Below, piece by piece: positions 17,701-26,311 of a stretch of 64,000 bases of DNA. This DNA is from Halotalea alkalilenta DSM 17697. Lineage in GTDB: Bacteria; Pseudomonadota; Gammaproteobacteria; Pseudomonadales; Halomonadaceae. The notes under the pieces are model-generated. The model was not told where the DNA came from, made no database searches, and saw only the letters and a list, made by a program, of their open reading frames with translations. The position numbers were made by a program, and so were the translations under genes. The stretch covers positions 262,722 to 326,721 of the forward strand of contig NZ_KK211226.1 in NCBI RefSeq assembly GCF_000621205.1. Reading direction: 5' to 3'. Numbering within the stretch: the stretch's first letter is position 1; every line of letters starts with the position of its first letter.

Positions 17701-18437
17701 TCACCATCGAGGCACTGCACAAGAAGTTCGGCGAGACACCGGTGCTCAAGGGGGTCGACCTGCGCGTCGAGCGCGGCGAGGTGATTTGCCTGATCGGCCC
17801 GTCCGGCTCGGGGAAATCGACCCTGCTGCGCTGCATCAACGGCCTCGAGCGCTATGACGACGGTATCGTCGAAGTGCTCGGTACGCCGGTCGATCGGGAC
17901 AAGAAGAGCATCCATGAGATTCGCACCCAGGTCTCGATGGTGTTCCAGCGCTTCAACCTCTTTCCCCATCGCAGCGTGCTCGAGAATGTGATGGAAGGGC
18001 CGCTCCATGTGCAAAAGCGTCCCCTCGCGCAGGTGCGCGAGGAAGCGCAGGCCCTGCTCGACAAGGTAGGCCTCGGCCACCGTGGCGATGCCTATCCCCA
18101 GCAGCTCTCCGGCGGCCAGCAGCAGCGGGTGGCGATCGCCCGCGCCTTGGCGATGAAGCCGAAGGCGATCCTGTTCGACGAGCCGACCTCGGCGCTCGAC
18201 CCCGAGCTGGTCGGCGAGGTGCTCAAGGTGATGCGCAACCTTGCCGCGGAGGGCATGACCATGGTGGTAGTGACCCATGAGATGGGCTTCGCCCGCGAGG
18301 TCGCCGATAAGGTCTGCTTCCTCCACGATGGCCGGCTGGTCGAATCCGGCCCTCCGGAACAAGTGCTCGGCGCCCCCGAGCACCCGCGTACGCGGGAGTT
18401 CCTGCGCCGAATTCTCGATTCAGGAGATGCGCCATGA
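17697..18437 (+). CDS. Amino-acid ABC transporter ATP-binding protein (GlnQ/HisP type)
   Basis: 246-residue ATPase that powers the adjacent permease. Walker A is GPSGSGKST, the signature is [15 protein letters not shown], Walker B is [13 protein letters not shown], and the switch histidine is in VVTHEMGFA. It overlaps both the permease upstream and the FAD oxidase downstream by 4 bases, giving a tightly coupled operon. Confidence 0.95.
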   Translation: MITIEALHKKFGETPVLKGVDLRVERGEVICLIGPSGSGKSTLLRCINGLERYDDGIVEVLGTPVDRDKKSIHEIRTQVSMVFQRFNLFPHRSVLENVMEGPLHVQKRPLAQVREEAQALLDKVGLGHRGDAYPQQLSGGQQQRVAIARALAMKPKAILFDEPTSALDPELVGEVLKVMRNLAAEGMTMVVVTHEMGFAREVADKVCFLHDGRLVESGPPEQVLGAPEHPRTREFLRRILDSGDAP

Positions 18438-19714
18438 GCGCTCTACCGATGCCCGACTCGCTGTGGGCCGCCACCGCCATCGCCGCCCCCGAGTGCGCGC
18501 CGCTCGATGTCGATCGGGAGGTCGACGTGGCGATCGTCGGCGCCGGGTTCACCGGGCTCACCACCGCCCTGCACCTCGCCGAGCGCGGCGTCTCCACCGC
18601 GGTGATCGACGCAGGCCAGCCCGGCTGGGGCGCCTCTGGGCGCAACGGCGGCCAGGTGATTCCCGGGCTCAAGGACGATCCCGATGCGCTGGTGGAGAAA
18701 TTCGGCGAGCGCGGCGAGGCGCTGATCGAGGTGATAGGCCGCGCCGCCGACGAGGTCTTCGCCCTGATCGAGCGCCACGGCATCGACTGCCAGGCGGTCC
18801 GCGGTGGCTGGATCCAACCGGCGCTCTCGAATACGGCCCTGCGCACCATCGAATCGCGCGCCGAGCAGTGGCGTCGCCGCGGCGTGGCGGTGGAGTGGCT
18901 CGACGCGCAGGGGGTCGCCGCGCGTACCGGCGTGAGCGGCTACCTGGGCGGATGGGTCGATCCTCGCGCCGGTGCGGTGCAGCCGCTGAGCCTGGCGCGC
19001 GGCATCGCTCGCGCGGCGCAGCGCCAGGGGGCGGAGATCCACGGCGGCACCCGGGCCCAACGCCTGCATCGCGAAGGCAAGCACTGGGTACTGACCACCG
19101 CCCAGGGCGCGCGGCTGCGCGCCGAGCGGGTGGTGCTGGCGACCAACGGCTACAGCGATGGGCTGTGGCCGGGGCTCAGCCGCACTTTGATCGCCGCGCA
19201 GAGCTTCATCGTCGCCACCGCACCGCTGGCACAGCACCACGCCGCCGGAATCCTCCCCGGCGGCGCGGTCTGCTCGGATGGCCGCCACCTGCTGCTCTAT
19301 TATCGCCTCGACGCAGCCAACCGGCTGCTGCTCGGCGGGCGCGGCCCGTTCCGCGACGCCCGCGGCGCAGCCGACTGGGCCCATATCGAGCGCAACCTGA
19401 CCGAGCTGTTCCCGGCGCTCGCCGGGCATCTCAGGATCGAGCACCGCTGGTGCGGACGCCTGGCGCTGACCCGTGATCATCTGCCCCACTATCACGAGCC
19501 GGCGCCCGGGATCTCGATACTGCTCGGCTACAACGGACGCGGCGTGGCGATGTCGAACACCCTCGCTCGCCATCTCGCCGCACGGCTGGCCGGTGAATCG
19601 GCCCCCTTCCCGCTGCCGATCACCCCGATCAGGCCGATCCCCTTGCATGGGCTGCAGCGGCTCTACTTCGGCACGGCGGTGAACTACTACCGGCTGCTCG
19701 ACAAGCTGGCCTAG
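18434..19714 (+). CDS. FAD-dependent amine oxidoreductase (PuuB/OrdL-like)
   Basis: 426-residue DAO-family flavoprotein resembling gamma-glutamylputrescine oxidase. VAIVGAGFTGLTTALHLAERG gives the FAD-binding fold, GWGASGRNGGQVIPGLK is the OrdL/PuuB signature, and YNGRGVAMSNTLARHLAARL forms the C-terminal flavin contact. It starts within the end of the ATPase gene (ATGA) and therefore belongs to the transporter operon: import followed by oxidation of the same compound. The exact amine is unknown. Confidence 0.87.
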   Translation: MSALPMPDSLWAATAIAAPECAPLDVDREVDVAIVGAGFTGLTTALHLAERGVSTAVIDAGQPGWGASGRNGGQVIPGLKDDPDALVEKFGERGEALIEVIGRAADEVFALIERHGIDCQAVRGGWIQPALSNTALRTIESRAEQWRRRGVAVEWLDAQGVAARTGVSGYLGGWVDPRAGAVQPLSLARGIARAAQRQGAEIHGGTRAQRLHREGKHWVLTTAQGARLRAERVVLATNGYSDGLWPGLSRTLIAAQSFIVATAPLAQHHAAGILPGGAVCSDGRHLLLYYRLDAANRLLLGGRGPFRDARGAADWAHIERNLTELFPALAGHLRIEHRWCGRLALTRDHLPHYHEPAPGISILLGYNGRGVAMSNTLARHLAARLAGESAPFPLPITPIRPIPLHGLQRLYFGTAVNYYRLLDKLA

Positions 19715-19797
19715 CCCATGGGCGACATTGCCCAGCGGCGAGCACCGCGCTAGCGTGGAAGATCGAACCGATCGAAGCGCCGTCGAGGAGGACACGC

Positions 19798-20586
19798 ATG
19801 GACTTGGGAATCGCGGGACGCTGGGCACTGGTGTGCGCAGCGAGCAAGGGACTGGGACGCGCGAGCGCCGCCGCGCTGGCGCGCGAGGGGGTGAACCTAG
19901 TGGTCAATGCGCGCGACCCCGACACGCTGGTCGACACCGCCGCCTGGCTGCGCACCCTCGACCCCACTATCGAGGTGATCGCGGTGCCGGGCGACATCAC
20001 CACGGCGAGCGTACGCGAGACCGCGCTCGCCGCCGCGCCGCAGCTCGACATCCTGGTCAACAACGCAGGCGGGCCGCCGCCAGGGGACTTCCGCAACTGG
20101 ACGGCGCAGGACTGGCAGCGGGCGGTGAATGCCAACATGATCACCCCGATCGAACTGATCAAGGCATGCGTCGACGACATGGCAGCGCGCGGCTTCGGCC
20201 GGGTGGTCAACATCACCTCGTCGTCGGTCAAGGCACCGATCGAGGCCCTCGGTCTCTCCAACGGCGCCCGCGCGGGGCTCACCGGTTTCGTCGCCGGCAT
20301 CGCCCGCCAAGCACGGCTCGCCAGCAACAATGTGACGATCAACAACCTGCTGCCCGGCAGCTTCGATACGGGGCGGCTGCGCAGCAATCTCGCCAGCGAG
20401 GCCAAGGGCAGCGGCAAATCCGTCGAGCAGACCGCCGAAGAACGGCAAGCGAAGATCCCCGCCGGACGATTCGGCGATCCGGATGAGTTCGGCGCCCTCT
20501 GCGCCTTCCTCTGTAGCGCCCTTGCCGGCTACCTCACCGGCCAGAACGTGCTGCTCGATGGCGGCGCCTATCCGGGTACCTTCTAG
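19798..20586 (+). CDS. SDR-family oxidoreductase with atypical active site
   Basis: 262-residue short-chain dehydrogenase/reductase. The cofactor motif is present as AASKGLGRASAAAL and NNAGGPPPG, and the C-terminus ends in the usual GQNVLLDGGAYPG. The catalytic YxxxK is not there: after ITSSSVKAPIEALG the expected positions read SNGAR (Tyr to Ser, Lys to Arg). I recall a subgroup of FabG-like proteins with this LSNGAR signature, so it is likely a conserved variant rather than an accident. GAGGAGG before the ATG supports the start. It follows the oxidase by 83 bp and is probably the last gene of that operon. Confidence 0.8.
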   Translation: MDLGIAGRWALVCAASKGLGRASAAALAREGVNLVVNARDPDTLVDTAAWLRTLDPTIEVIAVPGDITTASVRETALAAAPQLDILVNNAGGPPPGDFRNWTAQDWQRAVNANMITPIELIKACVDDMAARGFGRVVNITSSSVKAPIEALGLSNGARAGLTGFVAGIARQARLASNNVTINNLLPGSFDTGRLRSNLASEAKGSGKSVEQTAEERQAKIPAGRFGDPDEFGALCAFLCSALAGYLTGQNVLLDGGAYPGTF

Positions 20587-20607
20587 CGAGTCTGGTCATC
20601 GGCTGGG

Positions 20608-20625
20608 CCGGGCCCGTTAGCCCGG
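20608..20625 (+). terminator. Hairpin after the SDR gene
   Basis: CCGGGC / GCCCGG, a 6-bp stem with a 6-base loop, lies 22 bp after the SDR stop codon. There is no strong T-run, so termination is a modest inference. Confidence 0.35.
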
Positions 20626-20651
20626 GGCCGAGGGATGGGAGGTTGGCGACG

Positions 20652-21078
20652 AGTCATGGCTCGACTGCGCTCGCTGCGCCTCGAGTGGGTAGCCGCTCTC
20701 CTACCCGTTCGTCCCGAGCGGCGCCAATACGCGCCAAGGCTGAATGCCGGCTAGGAAATGGGGGGCGCCAGTCGAGGGATCGAGCGGCGGCGGTAAGTCC
20801 GTGGTTCGACTGCCCTCGCTGCGCCTCGAGTGGGTAGCCGCTCTCCTAAACCGTTCGTCCCGAGCGGCGCCATACGCGCCAAGGCTGAATGCCAGCTCTG
20901 CAATGGGGGGCGCCAGTCGAGGGATCGAGCGGCGGCGGTAAGGTCATGGTTCGACTGCCCTCACTGCGCCTCGAGTGGGTAGCCGCTCTCCTAAACCGTT
21001 CGTCCCGAGCGGCGCCATACGCGCCAAGGTTGAATGCCAGCTCTGCAATGGGGGGCGCCAGTCGAGGGATCGAGCGGC
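20652..21078. repeat. Three tandem 145-bp repeats (REP/BIME-like)
   Basis: Three head-to-tail copies with an exact period of 145 bp: TCGACTG starts at 20661, 20806 and 20951. Copy 1 differs at several bases and one indel; copies 2 and 3 are nearly identical. The third copy stops exactly at the stop codon of the convergent gene. Each unit begins with (CCGT)GGTTCGACTGCC and ends with CAGTCGAGGGATCGAGCGGC, so its ends are partly inverted relative to each other. Inside, AGCCGCTC pairs with CCGAGCGGC, giving a hairpin. There are no unique spacers, so it is not CRISPR. Short matches to the same element occur at about 50.2 and 58.4 kb. Confidence 0.9.
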
Positions 21079-21674
21079 TAGTCCACGTCCTGCGATGCCA
21101 GCGTCTCGCGACGGTAGCGGTCACCGGCCGACGCCTCCACCGCGGAGGACACCGCCACGGCGAAATCGATCAAAGCCCGCTGGGCTGCGCTGCGATTGAA
21201 ACTGGTCTCCTCGCCGTAGGTCACCCCGGGCTGCAGGATCAGGTTGCGGCCGTCGAAGCGCGTCGCGCAGACCAGGTAGAGGTTCTGGTGCTGGCGATCG
21301 TCGGCGAGCACGCAGGGCAGCGAGCGACCATGTTCGCCGTAGCCGAGACGGATGCGTTCGGCGCGATAGCCACCGCGATCGCTGTGGAAAGCGTAGGCCA
21401 TGTCGAGATAGTGCTCGGTAGCGCGAGGATCGCTGCCCGCCTCGACCCAAGCGGTGCCTGCGATGTCGGCACCGCGATAGACCGCTCGCTCGAGCGCACG
21501 GCTAGGCTGGCGCTCGAGTTCGGTGAGCTGCAGCCCATCGAGACGTTCGGGAAAGGCACCCACTGGTTCGAACACCTGCTGCGGCGATGGCACATCGGCC
21601 GGACTCGCCACCGCATACGCCAGCGGCGAAGAGAGCAGCGACATGAGCAGTAGAGAGAAAACGAAGAGCGGCAT
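21078..21674 (-). CDS. Secreted protein of unknown function
   Basis: 198 residues with a clear Sec signal peptide (MPLFVFSLLLMSLLSSPLAYAVA, cleavage near AYA or AVA) and no further membrane segment. Two cysteines (LPCVLADD and LYLVCATRF) are spaced to form a disulphide. I do not recognise the family. The gene is single, convergent with the repeat array (its stop codon touches the last repeat copy), and divergent from the diguanylate cyclase gene over 375 bp. Confidence 0.65.
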   Translation of the reverse strand: MPLFVFSLLLMSLLSSPLAYAVASPADVPSPQQVFEPVGAFPERLDGLQLTELERQPSRALERAVYRGADIAGTAWVEAGSDPRATEHYLDMAYAFHSDRGGYRAERIRLGYGEHGRSLPCVLADDRQHQNLYLVCATRFDGRNLILQPGVTYGEETSFNRSAAQRALIDFAVAVSSAVEASAGDRYRRETLASQDVD

Positions 21675-22049
21675 CGAACACCTCGAACGACGGTAGCCTC
21701 TCGATTATCACCGACCACGCCCGCCGTCTCGGTAGCATTTGCCCTCCCTTTGGTTGTAGCTGCGATTCACACACACTGTTCGATGTATCCGCCTGCTAGC
21801 ATATTGCCGATTCAAGTTACTCCACGTTCGATCTACCGCAGCCCGGGTTCGACCTACTTGCACTTGTCTTCTTCCTGCTCTCTGCTATGTCGTCGCTCCA
21901 GCGGCCTACACCGCCGGGTCAGAGGGTGAGGTAGCAGCGCGAGGATCGACCGATCGCTCCCCTCCCGGACCTTCGAGCGTACGCCGGGCACCCCCACCTT
22001 CAGCCGTGCCATCGATACGTATCTGAACACCACAGGACAAGCTTGCAAC
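21675..22049. other. Divergent intergenic region
   Basis: 375 bp between the secreted-protein gene and the diguanylate cyclase gene. It must hold both promoters, but I see no convincing -35/-10 pair, inverted repeat or small gene. There is no strong ribosome-binding site before the cyclase ATG at 22050. Confidence 0.4.
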
Positions 22050-23423
22050 ATGTCACACGACGATGCGTCACAGACCTCGAGGATTGCCTCTGAATGGCAA
22101 GCGCTGGCCGCGGCAACCCCCCTTCCCGTGCAGCGAGCGCTCGATGGCATCGCAGCTCAGTCCAGCGAGCTGGCAGCCGATTTCTACGCCCATATGCTCG
22201 CTGACGCCCAGGCATCCCAGTTCCTCACCAACGAGCAGGTGCACAGCAAGCTGTTCAGCGCCTTGCAGGCATGGCTGAAGAAGGTCCTGACGCCTCCCGG
22301 GGCAGGTGAGATGGAGGAGTACATCGGGATGCAGAAGCGGATCGGCGACGTACATGCGCGGATCAACATCCCGATCAACCTGGTGGCCAGCGGTGCGAGG
22401 CGGCTCAAGTCGCGTATCTTCGAGATGCTCTGCGCCGCCCCGCTGGATCCCGACACCCGGGTCCAATCCATCGTCTATGCCTCGCACGTGCTGGACCTGG
22501 CCCTGGAAGTGATGTCCGCCTCCTATGCCCAATCCCGCGAACTCTCGGCCAAGAGCGATGAAGCCTACCGGCTCCACTCGCTGATCCACGACATCGGCAC
22601 CGAACGGGAGCGCCAGCGGGCCGCACTGCTCGACTGGGAAAACGAGTTCGTCTATCGCATCGCCACCGGCGCGGGCCTGGCGGGGATCCAGAGCCTGACC
22701 GGCTCGGAGTTCGATCGCTGGTTCAATCACAGGGGAAGACCGAGCTTCGGCGGGTGCGAGGACATCAATACCACCACCGCACTGATCAACCATGTCGACC
22801 AGCTGCTCAGCGCAGGCGGGCAGCAGGCCAGCAACGCGTACTTGTCCGAAATCCTGCCCTTGGTCCGTGACGACGTCGCGCAAATCAAATTTCTCCTCGC
22901 CAACCTGTTCGAACAACTCTGCGAACTGGAGGCCGGTCGCGACAGCCTGACCCAGCTGCTCAATCGGCGCTTCGTCGGCACCATACTGAGCCATGAAGTC
23001 ACACTGGCGAGACAGCGGAAGAACCCTTTCGTCATCGTGATGATGGATATCGACCATTTCAAATCGATCAATGATCTACATGGCCATGGCGCCGGGGACG
23101 ACGTGCTGCGCAAGGTCGCCTCGGTGCTGCTGGAGAGCCTGCGGCCGATCGATTTCATCTTTCGCTACGGTGGGGAGGAGTTTCTCCTGGTGCTGGTGGA
23201 GACCGATATCCGTCTGGCGCTGAGCGTAGCCGAACGCCTGCGCGCCAGGATCGAGCAAGAGACCATCGTCTTCAGTGCCGATCAGGCGATTTCGCTGACT
23301 GCGAGCTTCGGCCTCGCCCTGTACGACGGCCATCCGGACTACCAGCGCACCATCGTGGCCGCGGACACCGCGCTCTATCGCGCGAAGGCGAACGGGCGAA
23401 ACCGAATCGAAATAGCCGACTGA
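22050..23423 (+). CDS. Globin-coupled sensor diguanylate cyclase (DosC-like)
   Basis: 457 residues. Residues about 1-160 are a globin-coupled sensor domain with the proximal haem histidine in IGDVHARINIP (His102). A middle alpha-helical linker follows, then a GGDEF domain from about residue 295. The active site is RYGGEEFLLVL at about residues 372-382, and the inhibitory RxxD site is present as RPID, five residues before it. DIDHFKSINDLHGHGAGD is the other GGDEF core motif. The architecture matches oxygen-sensing DosC/GReg-type enzymes that make c-di-GMP depending on haem ligand state. No EAL protein or partner phosphodiesterase is adjacent, so it acts alone or with distant partners. Confidence 0.92.
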   Translation: MSHDDASQTSRIASEWQALAAATPLPVQRALDGIAAQSSELAADFYAHMLADAQASQFLTNEQVHSKLFSALQAWLKKVLTPPGAGEMEEYIGMQKRIGDVHARINIPINLVASGARRLKSRIFEMLCAAPLDPDTRVQSIVYASHVLDLALEVMSASYAQSRELSAKSDEAYRLHSLIHDIGTERERQRAALLDWENEFVYRIATGAGLAGIQSLTGSEFDRWFNHRGRPSFGGCEDINTTTALINHVDQLLSAGGQQASNAYLSEILPLVRDDVAQIKFLLANLFEQLCELEAGRDSLTQLLNRRFVGTILSHEVTLARQRKNPFVIVMMDIDHFKSINDLHGHGAGDDVLRKVASVLLESLRPIDFIFRYGGEEFLLVLVETDIRLALSVAERLRARIEQETIVFSADQAISLTASFGLALYDGHPDYQRTIVAADTALYRAKANGRNRIEIAD

Positions 23424-23504
23424 CCAGCGAGCGCGCCAGGCCTCCGGTAGAGTGGAAAGATCGGGCCCCCACTGACGGCGGCCACGATCAGGAGAGGATG
23501 CAGG

Positions 23505-24380
23505 ATGAAAAGGATCCGCAAAGCGATCGACGCACGCGTGGCGGATCTCACTGGCCGCCGGCAAAGCGTCATCGACTACGCACGCCCCGCCAACGACCCA
23601 GGCCTGTTCGGCCCGGGTAGCGCGGTATGGCGCGTGCATGGTGATTTCACCGCGATGCTCTGCGGCGGCATCGGCGCGCTGCTTTTGCAGATGCTGCATC
23701 CGCTGGCGCTTGCCGGGGTGTGGGACCACTCCAATTTTCGCGCCGACATGCTCGGGCGGCTGCGCCGCACCAGCCAGTTCATCGCGGTGACCACCTACGC
23801 CAGCAGCACCGACGCCCTGGCCGCGATCGAACGGGTCAAGCGCATCCACCTCGGGGTCGAGGGCACCGCACCGGACGGGCGCCACTATTCGGCCTCCGAC
23901 CCCGAGCTCCTGACCTGGGTGCACGTAGCCGAGACCAGCTGCTTTCTCGCCGCTCATCTGCGCTACCGCGACCCGGCCTTGCCCCCACAAGTACAGGATC
24001 GCTACTACGCCGAGAGCGCGCGCATCGCACTCGCGCTCGGCGCCCGGCAGGTGCCGGCGTCGCGCGTCGAAGTGGAGGAATACCTGCGCCGGATGCGCGC
24101 CGAGCTGGTCTGCGACGATCGCACCCGTGAAGTCGCCCGGCTGCTGCTCGCTGCAGGCGCGGACGATTTGCTCACCAAGCACTTCGGCCGCCTGTTCAAG
24201 CGCGCAGGCCTGGACCTGCTGCCCGACTGGGCCACCGCGCAACTCGGCCTTCGCCTCGGCTTCGTCCAGCGCCAGGCGGTACGCACCAGCGTACGGACGC
24301 TGGCCCCCTTGATCCGCTATTCGGTCAGGGGCACTGCGAGCGAACGCGCAAGGCAAAGGATGAAAGACGCCTCTCACTGA
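23505..24380 (+). CDS. DUF2236 (oxygenase MpaB / latex-clearing-like) family protein
   Basis: 291 residues of the DUF2236/MpaB-catalytic family. Key segments are GALLLQMLHPLALAGVWDHSNF and LLTWVHVAETSCF, with the conserved histidines and arginines (HP, HS, R in LGRLRRT) that in the rubber-oxygenase relatives contact haem b. AGGAG before the ATG supports the start. It lies 81 bp after the diguanylate cyclase, but no functional link is evident. Biochemical activity for most members of this family is unknown. Confidence 0.82.
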   Translation: MKRIRKAIDARVADLTGRRQSVIDYARPANDPGLFGPGSAVWRVHGDFTAMLCGGIGALLLQMLHPLALAGVWDHSNFRADMLGRLRRTSQFIAVTTYASSTDALAAIERVKRIHLGVEGTAPDGRHYSASDPELLTWVHVAETSCFLAAHLRYRDPALPPQVQDRYYAESARIALALGARQVPASRVEVEEYLRRMRAELVCDDRTREVARLLLAAGADDLLTKHFGRLFKRAGLDLLPDWATAQLGLRLGFVQRQAVRTSVRTLAPLIRYSVRGTASERARQRMKDASH

Positions 24381-24994
24381 AACTCCACGCCAAACGCCCC
24401 TTCCCCGCGATAAAGGGAATCTTGGCACTCACCTCGCTCGTTCTCACTGATACCGATCCCTTCCACGTCCGCCTTCGCTACTCGCGTCCTGCTCACGAAG
24501 CGCTTGCGCTGACGCAGGTTCGACTTCGTCCTCAGTCCCCAAACTTCGGCACCTATAACCCTGAGACCAAAGTCTCCCCGGCTACCATCGTATAATGTAT
24601 ACATTAAGTTCAAGAGTGCAGTATTCCCTCCATATCGACATCAATATTTTCTCCAATAGACGATAACCCGCCGACCCAATGACTCAATTTGTTTATCGAT
24701 GATGACTTAAAAATCGGTGATTCAATCCGGTAGATCGAGAAAAAAACCGAGGATTTCCGGCCATTGTCCATCTCCCATGGAGAGTCGATCCGGATAGACC
24801 AGCGCGCATAACGACGATTGAAGATGCGTTTGTCCAGCTCGTCCAGCGACGCTGAGAAATCCCGTACACGCATTGAACGCCCAGTATCCACCCAGGCATG
24901 GGCAACCTGAGACCGCCGACGCTAGGAGCCATTGCATGCCAGGGCCGATGCTTCGCGCGCAACCATCAAATCCGTTGGCAAAGGAGTCATCCCG
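24381..24994. other. Intergenic region with lower GC
   Basis: 614 bp between the DUF2236 gene and the MFS gene. The segment 24590-24720 is clearly richer in A/T than the surroundings. A 93-codon minus-strand frame (24610-24891) has no recognisable domain, and I do not call it a gene. The region holds the promoter of the MFS-lactonase pair and the palindrome at 24593-24606. Confidence 0.4.
24593..24606. promoter_or_regulatory. Perfect palindrome TAATGTATACATTA, GntR-type operator candidate
   Basis: A 14-bp perfect palindrome upstream of the MFS-lactonase pair. TGTATACA cores are typical of operators bound by GntR/FadR-family regulators of sugar-acid genes. It is about 390 bp upstream of the MFS start, so it is either an upstream operator or part of a longer leader. 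No GntR gene is adjacent; the only one in the window is at 46.8-47.5 kb and is probably unrelated. Confidence 0.4.
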
Positions 24995-26311
24995 ATGACG
25001 TCGGCGGCAATTTCGTGCAAGAAGAGCAACGTAAGGCTGAAGATATTCGCGGTGCTCTGGATCCTCGTTTTGCTCAACTTCATCGACAGGGCTGCCCTGT
25101 CGATCTCCATGCCTTTCATCAGCGAGGAGTTCCAACTCAGCCCTGAGGCGCAAGGATGGCTGCTCGGTTCGTTCTTCTGGACCTACCTGCTGTTCCAGAT
25201 CCCCGGTGGCTGGCTGCTCGATAAATTCGGCGCGCGAAAGATCGTCGGCGGCGCCGGTGCGCTGTGGGGCGGCTTCCAGCTTCTCGGTGGTTTCGCGATG
25301 AGCGGCGCCTTTTTGACATTCACCCGTCTCGGGCTCGGCGCGACCGAAGCGCCGGTTTTTCCGGCGGCCGCCAAGCTCAACTCCCGCTGGCTCCCCTCGA
25401 AGGAGCGGGCGCGTGGCGCCACCTTCATCGATGCGGCAGGGCCATTCGGCTCCGCGGTCGGCGGGATCATCGTCACCGGGCTGATCGGAATCACCGGCGG
25501 GTGGCGCTGGGCGTTCATCATCACCGGCGGCCTGACGATCGTCGTCGCCGTGCTGTACTACCTGTACCTGCGCGACACGCCAGAGGAACATCCTCAGGTG
25601 AACGACGCCGAGCGCACCTACATCCAGCACGACGCCGACGTTGCCGATACCAGCGACGGCGGTGCGCTGCCCCGTGCCAACGACTACCTGCGCTCGGGTT
25701 CGTTCTGGGCGCTATGGCTCGGCCGGCTCGGCTGGGCGACCGTATGGTGGGGCATCATCTCGTGGACGCCTTCGTATCTCTCCACGGCGATGAACTTCAA
25801 CCTCTCGAGCCTCGGCTGGGGAACCTTCGCGGTCTACGCCATGGGCGTGCTGGGGCAGCTGGTGGCCGGCTGGGCCACGGACCGCTTCCGCGCCAACGCG
25901 ACCAACTACAACATCGTGATGAAAACCATCCTGGCCATCTCAGGCGTCGGCACCGTAGCGGCGATCCTCACCCTGCCGGTGATCGAAAACGGCTATGTCG
26001 CCCTCGCAGCGCTAGGCGTCGCGGTCTTCTTCAACCAGTTCGGCGGCATCTATTGGGCCTTCCCGGCGTGGCTTGCACCCAAGCGGCAGGTCGGCACGGT
26101 GGGCGGGGTGATGAACGTCGCCTCGAGCCTGGGCGGCGGCTTCGCCCCCGTGGTCATGGGCTACACGATCGCTGCGACCGGCGGTTACGCCGGCGCGTTC
26201 ATCTTCCTCGCCGCCGCCGGCGGCCTCTATCTGGCCGGTTCGCTCGCGATCGACTTCAACCGGCCTCTGGCGACAGCGCGCCACAAGGGCATCGACGGAG
26301 TCCAATCATGA
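24995..26311 (+). CDS. MFS transporter, anion:cation symporter (hexuronate/sugar-acid) type
   Basis: 438-residue, 12-span major facilitator of the ACS family. LNFIDRAALSISMPFI in TM1 and GWLLGSFFWTYLLFQIPGGWLLDKFG in TM2 are the family hallmark, close to ExuT/GudP/glucarate-type carriers. The start at 24995 has AAGGAG 8 bases upstream; an upstream ATG at 24932 does not. The stop overlaps the next ATG by 4 bases, so it is coupled to a COG3618-type hydrolase. It is expected to bring in a sugar acid or lactone for that hydrolase. Confidence 0.9.
   Translation: MTSAAISCKKSNVRLKIFAVLWILVLLNFIDRAALSISMPFISEEFQLSPEAQGWLLGSFFWTYLLFQIPGGWLLDKFGARKIVGGAGALWGGFQLLGGFAMSGAFLTFTRLGLGATEAPVFPAAAKLNSRWLPSKERARGATFIDAAGPFGSAVGGIIVTGLIGITGGWRWAFIITGGLTIVVAVLYYLYLRDTPEEHPQVNDAERTYIQHDADVADTSDGGALPRANDYLRSGSFWALWLGRLGWATVWWGIISWTPSYLSTAMNFNLSSLGWGTFAVYAMGVLGQLVAGWATDRFRANATNYNIVMKTILAISGVGTVAAILTLPVIENGYVALAALGVAVFFNQFGGIYWAFPAWLAPKRQVGTVGGVMNVASSLGGGFAPVVMGYTIAATGGYAGAFIFLAAAGGLYLAGSLAIDFNRPLATARHKGIDGVQS

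Noticed and set aside
20652-21078. CRISPR array
   Set aside because: The repeats are contiguous 145-bp units with no unique spacers and no cas genes nearby.
24610-24891. 93-codon minus-strand frame
   Set aside because: No recognisable domain or ribosome-binding site, in a lower-GC intergenic stretch; kept only as part of the intergenic description.
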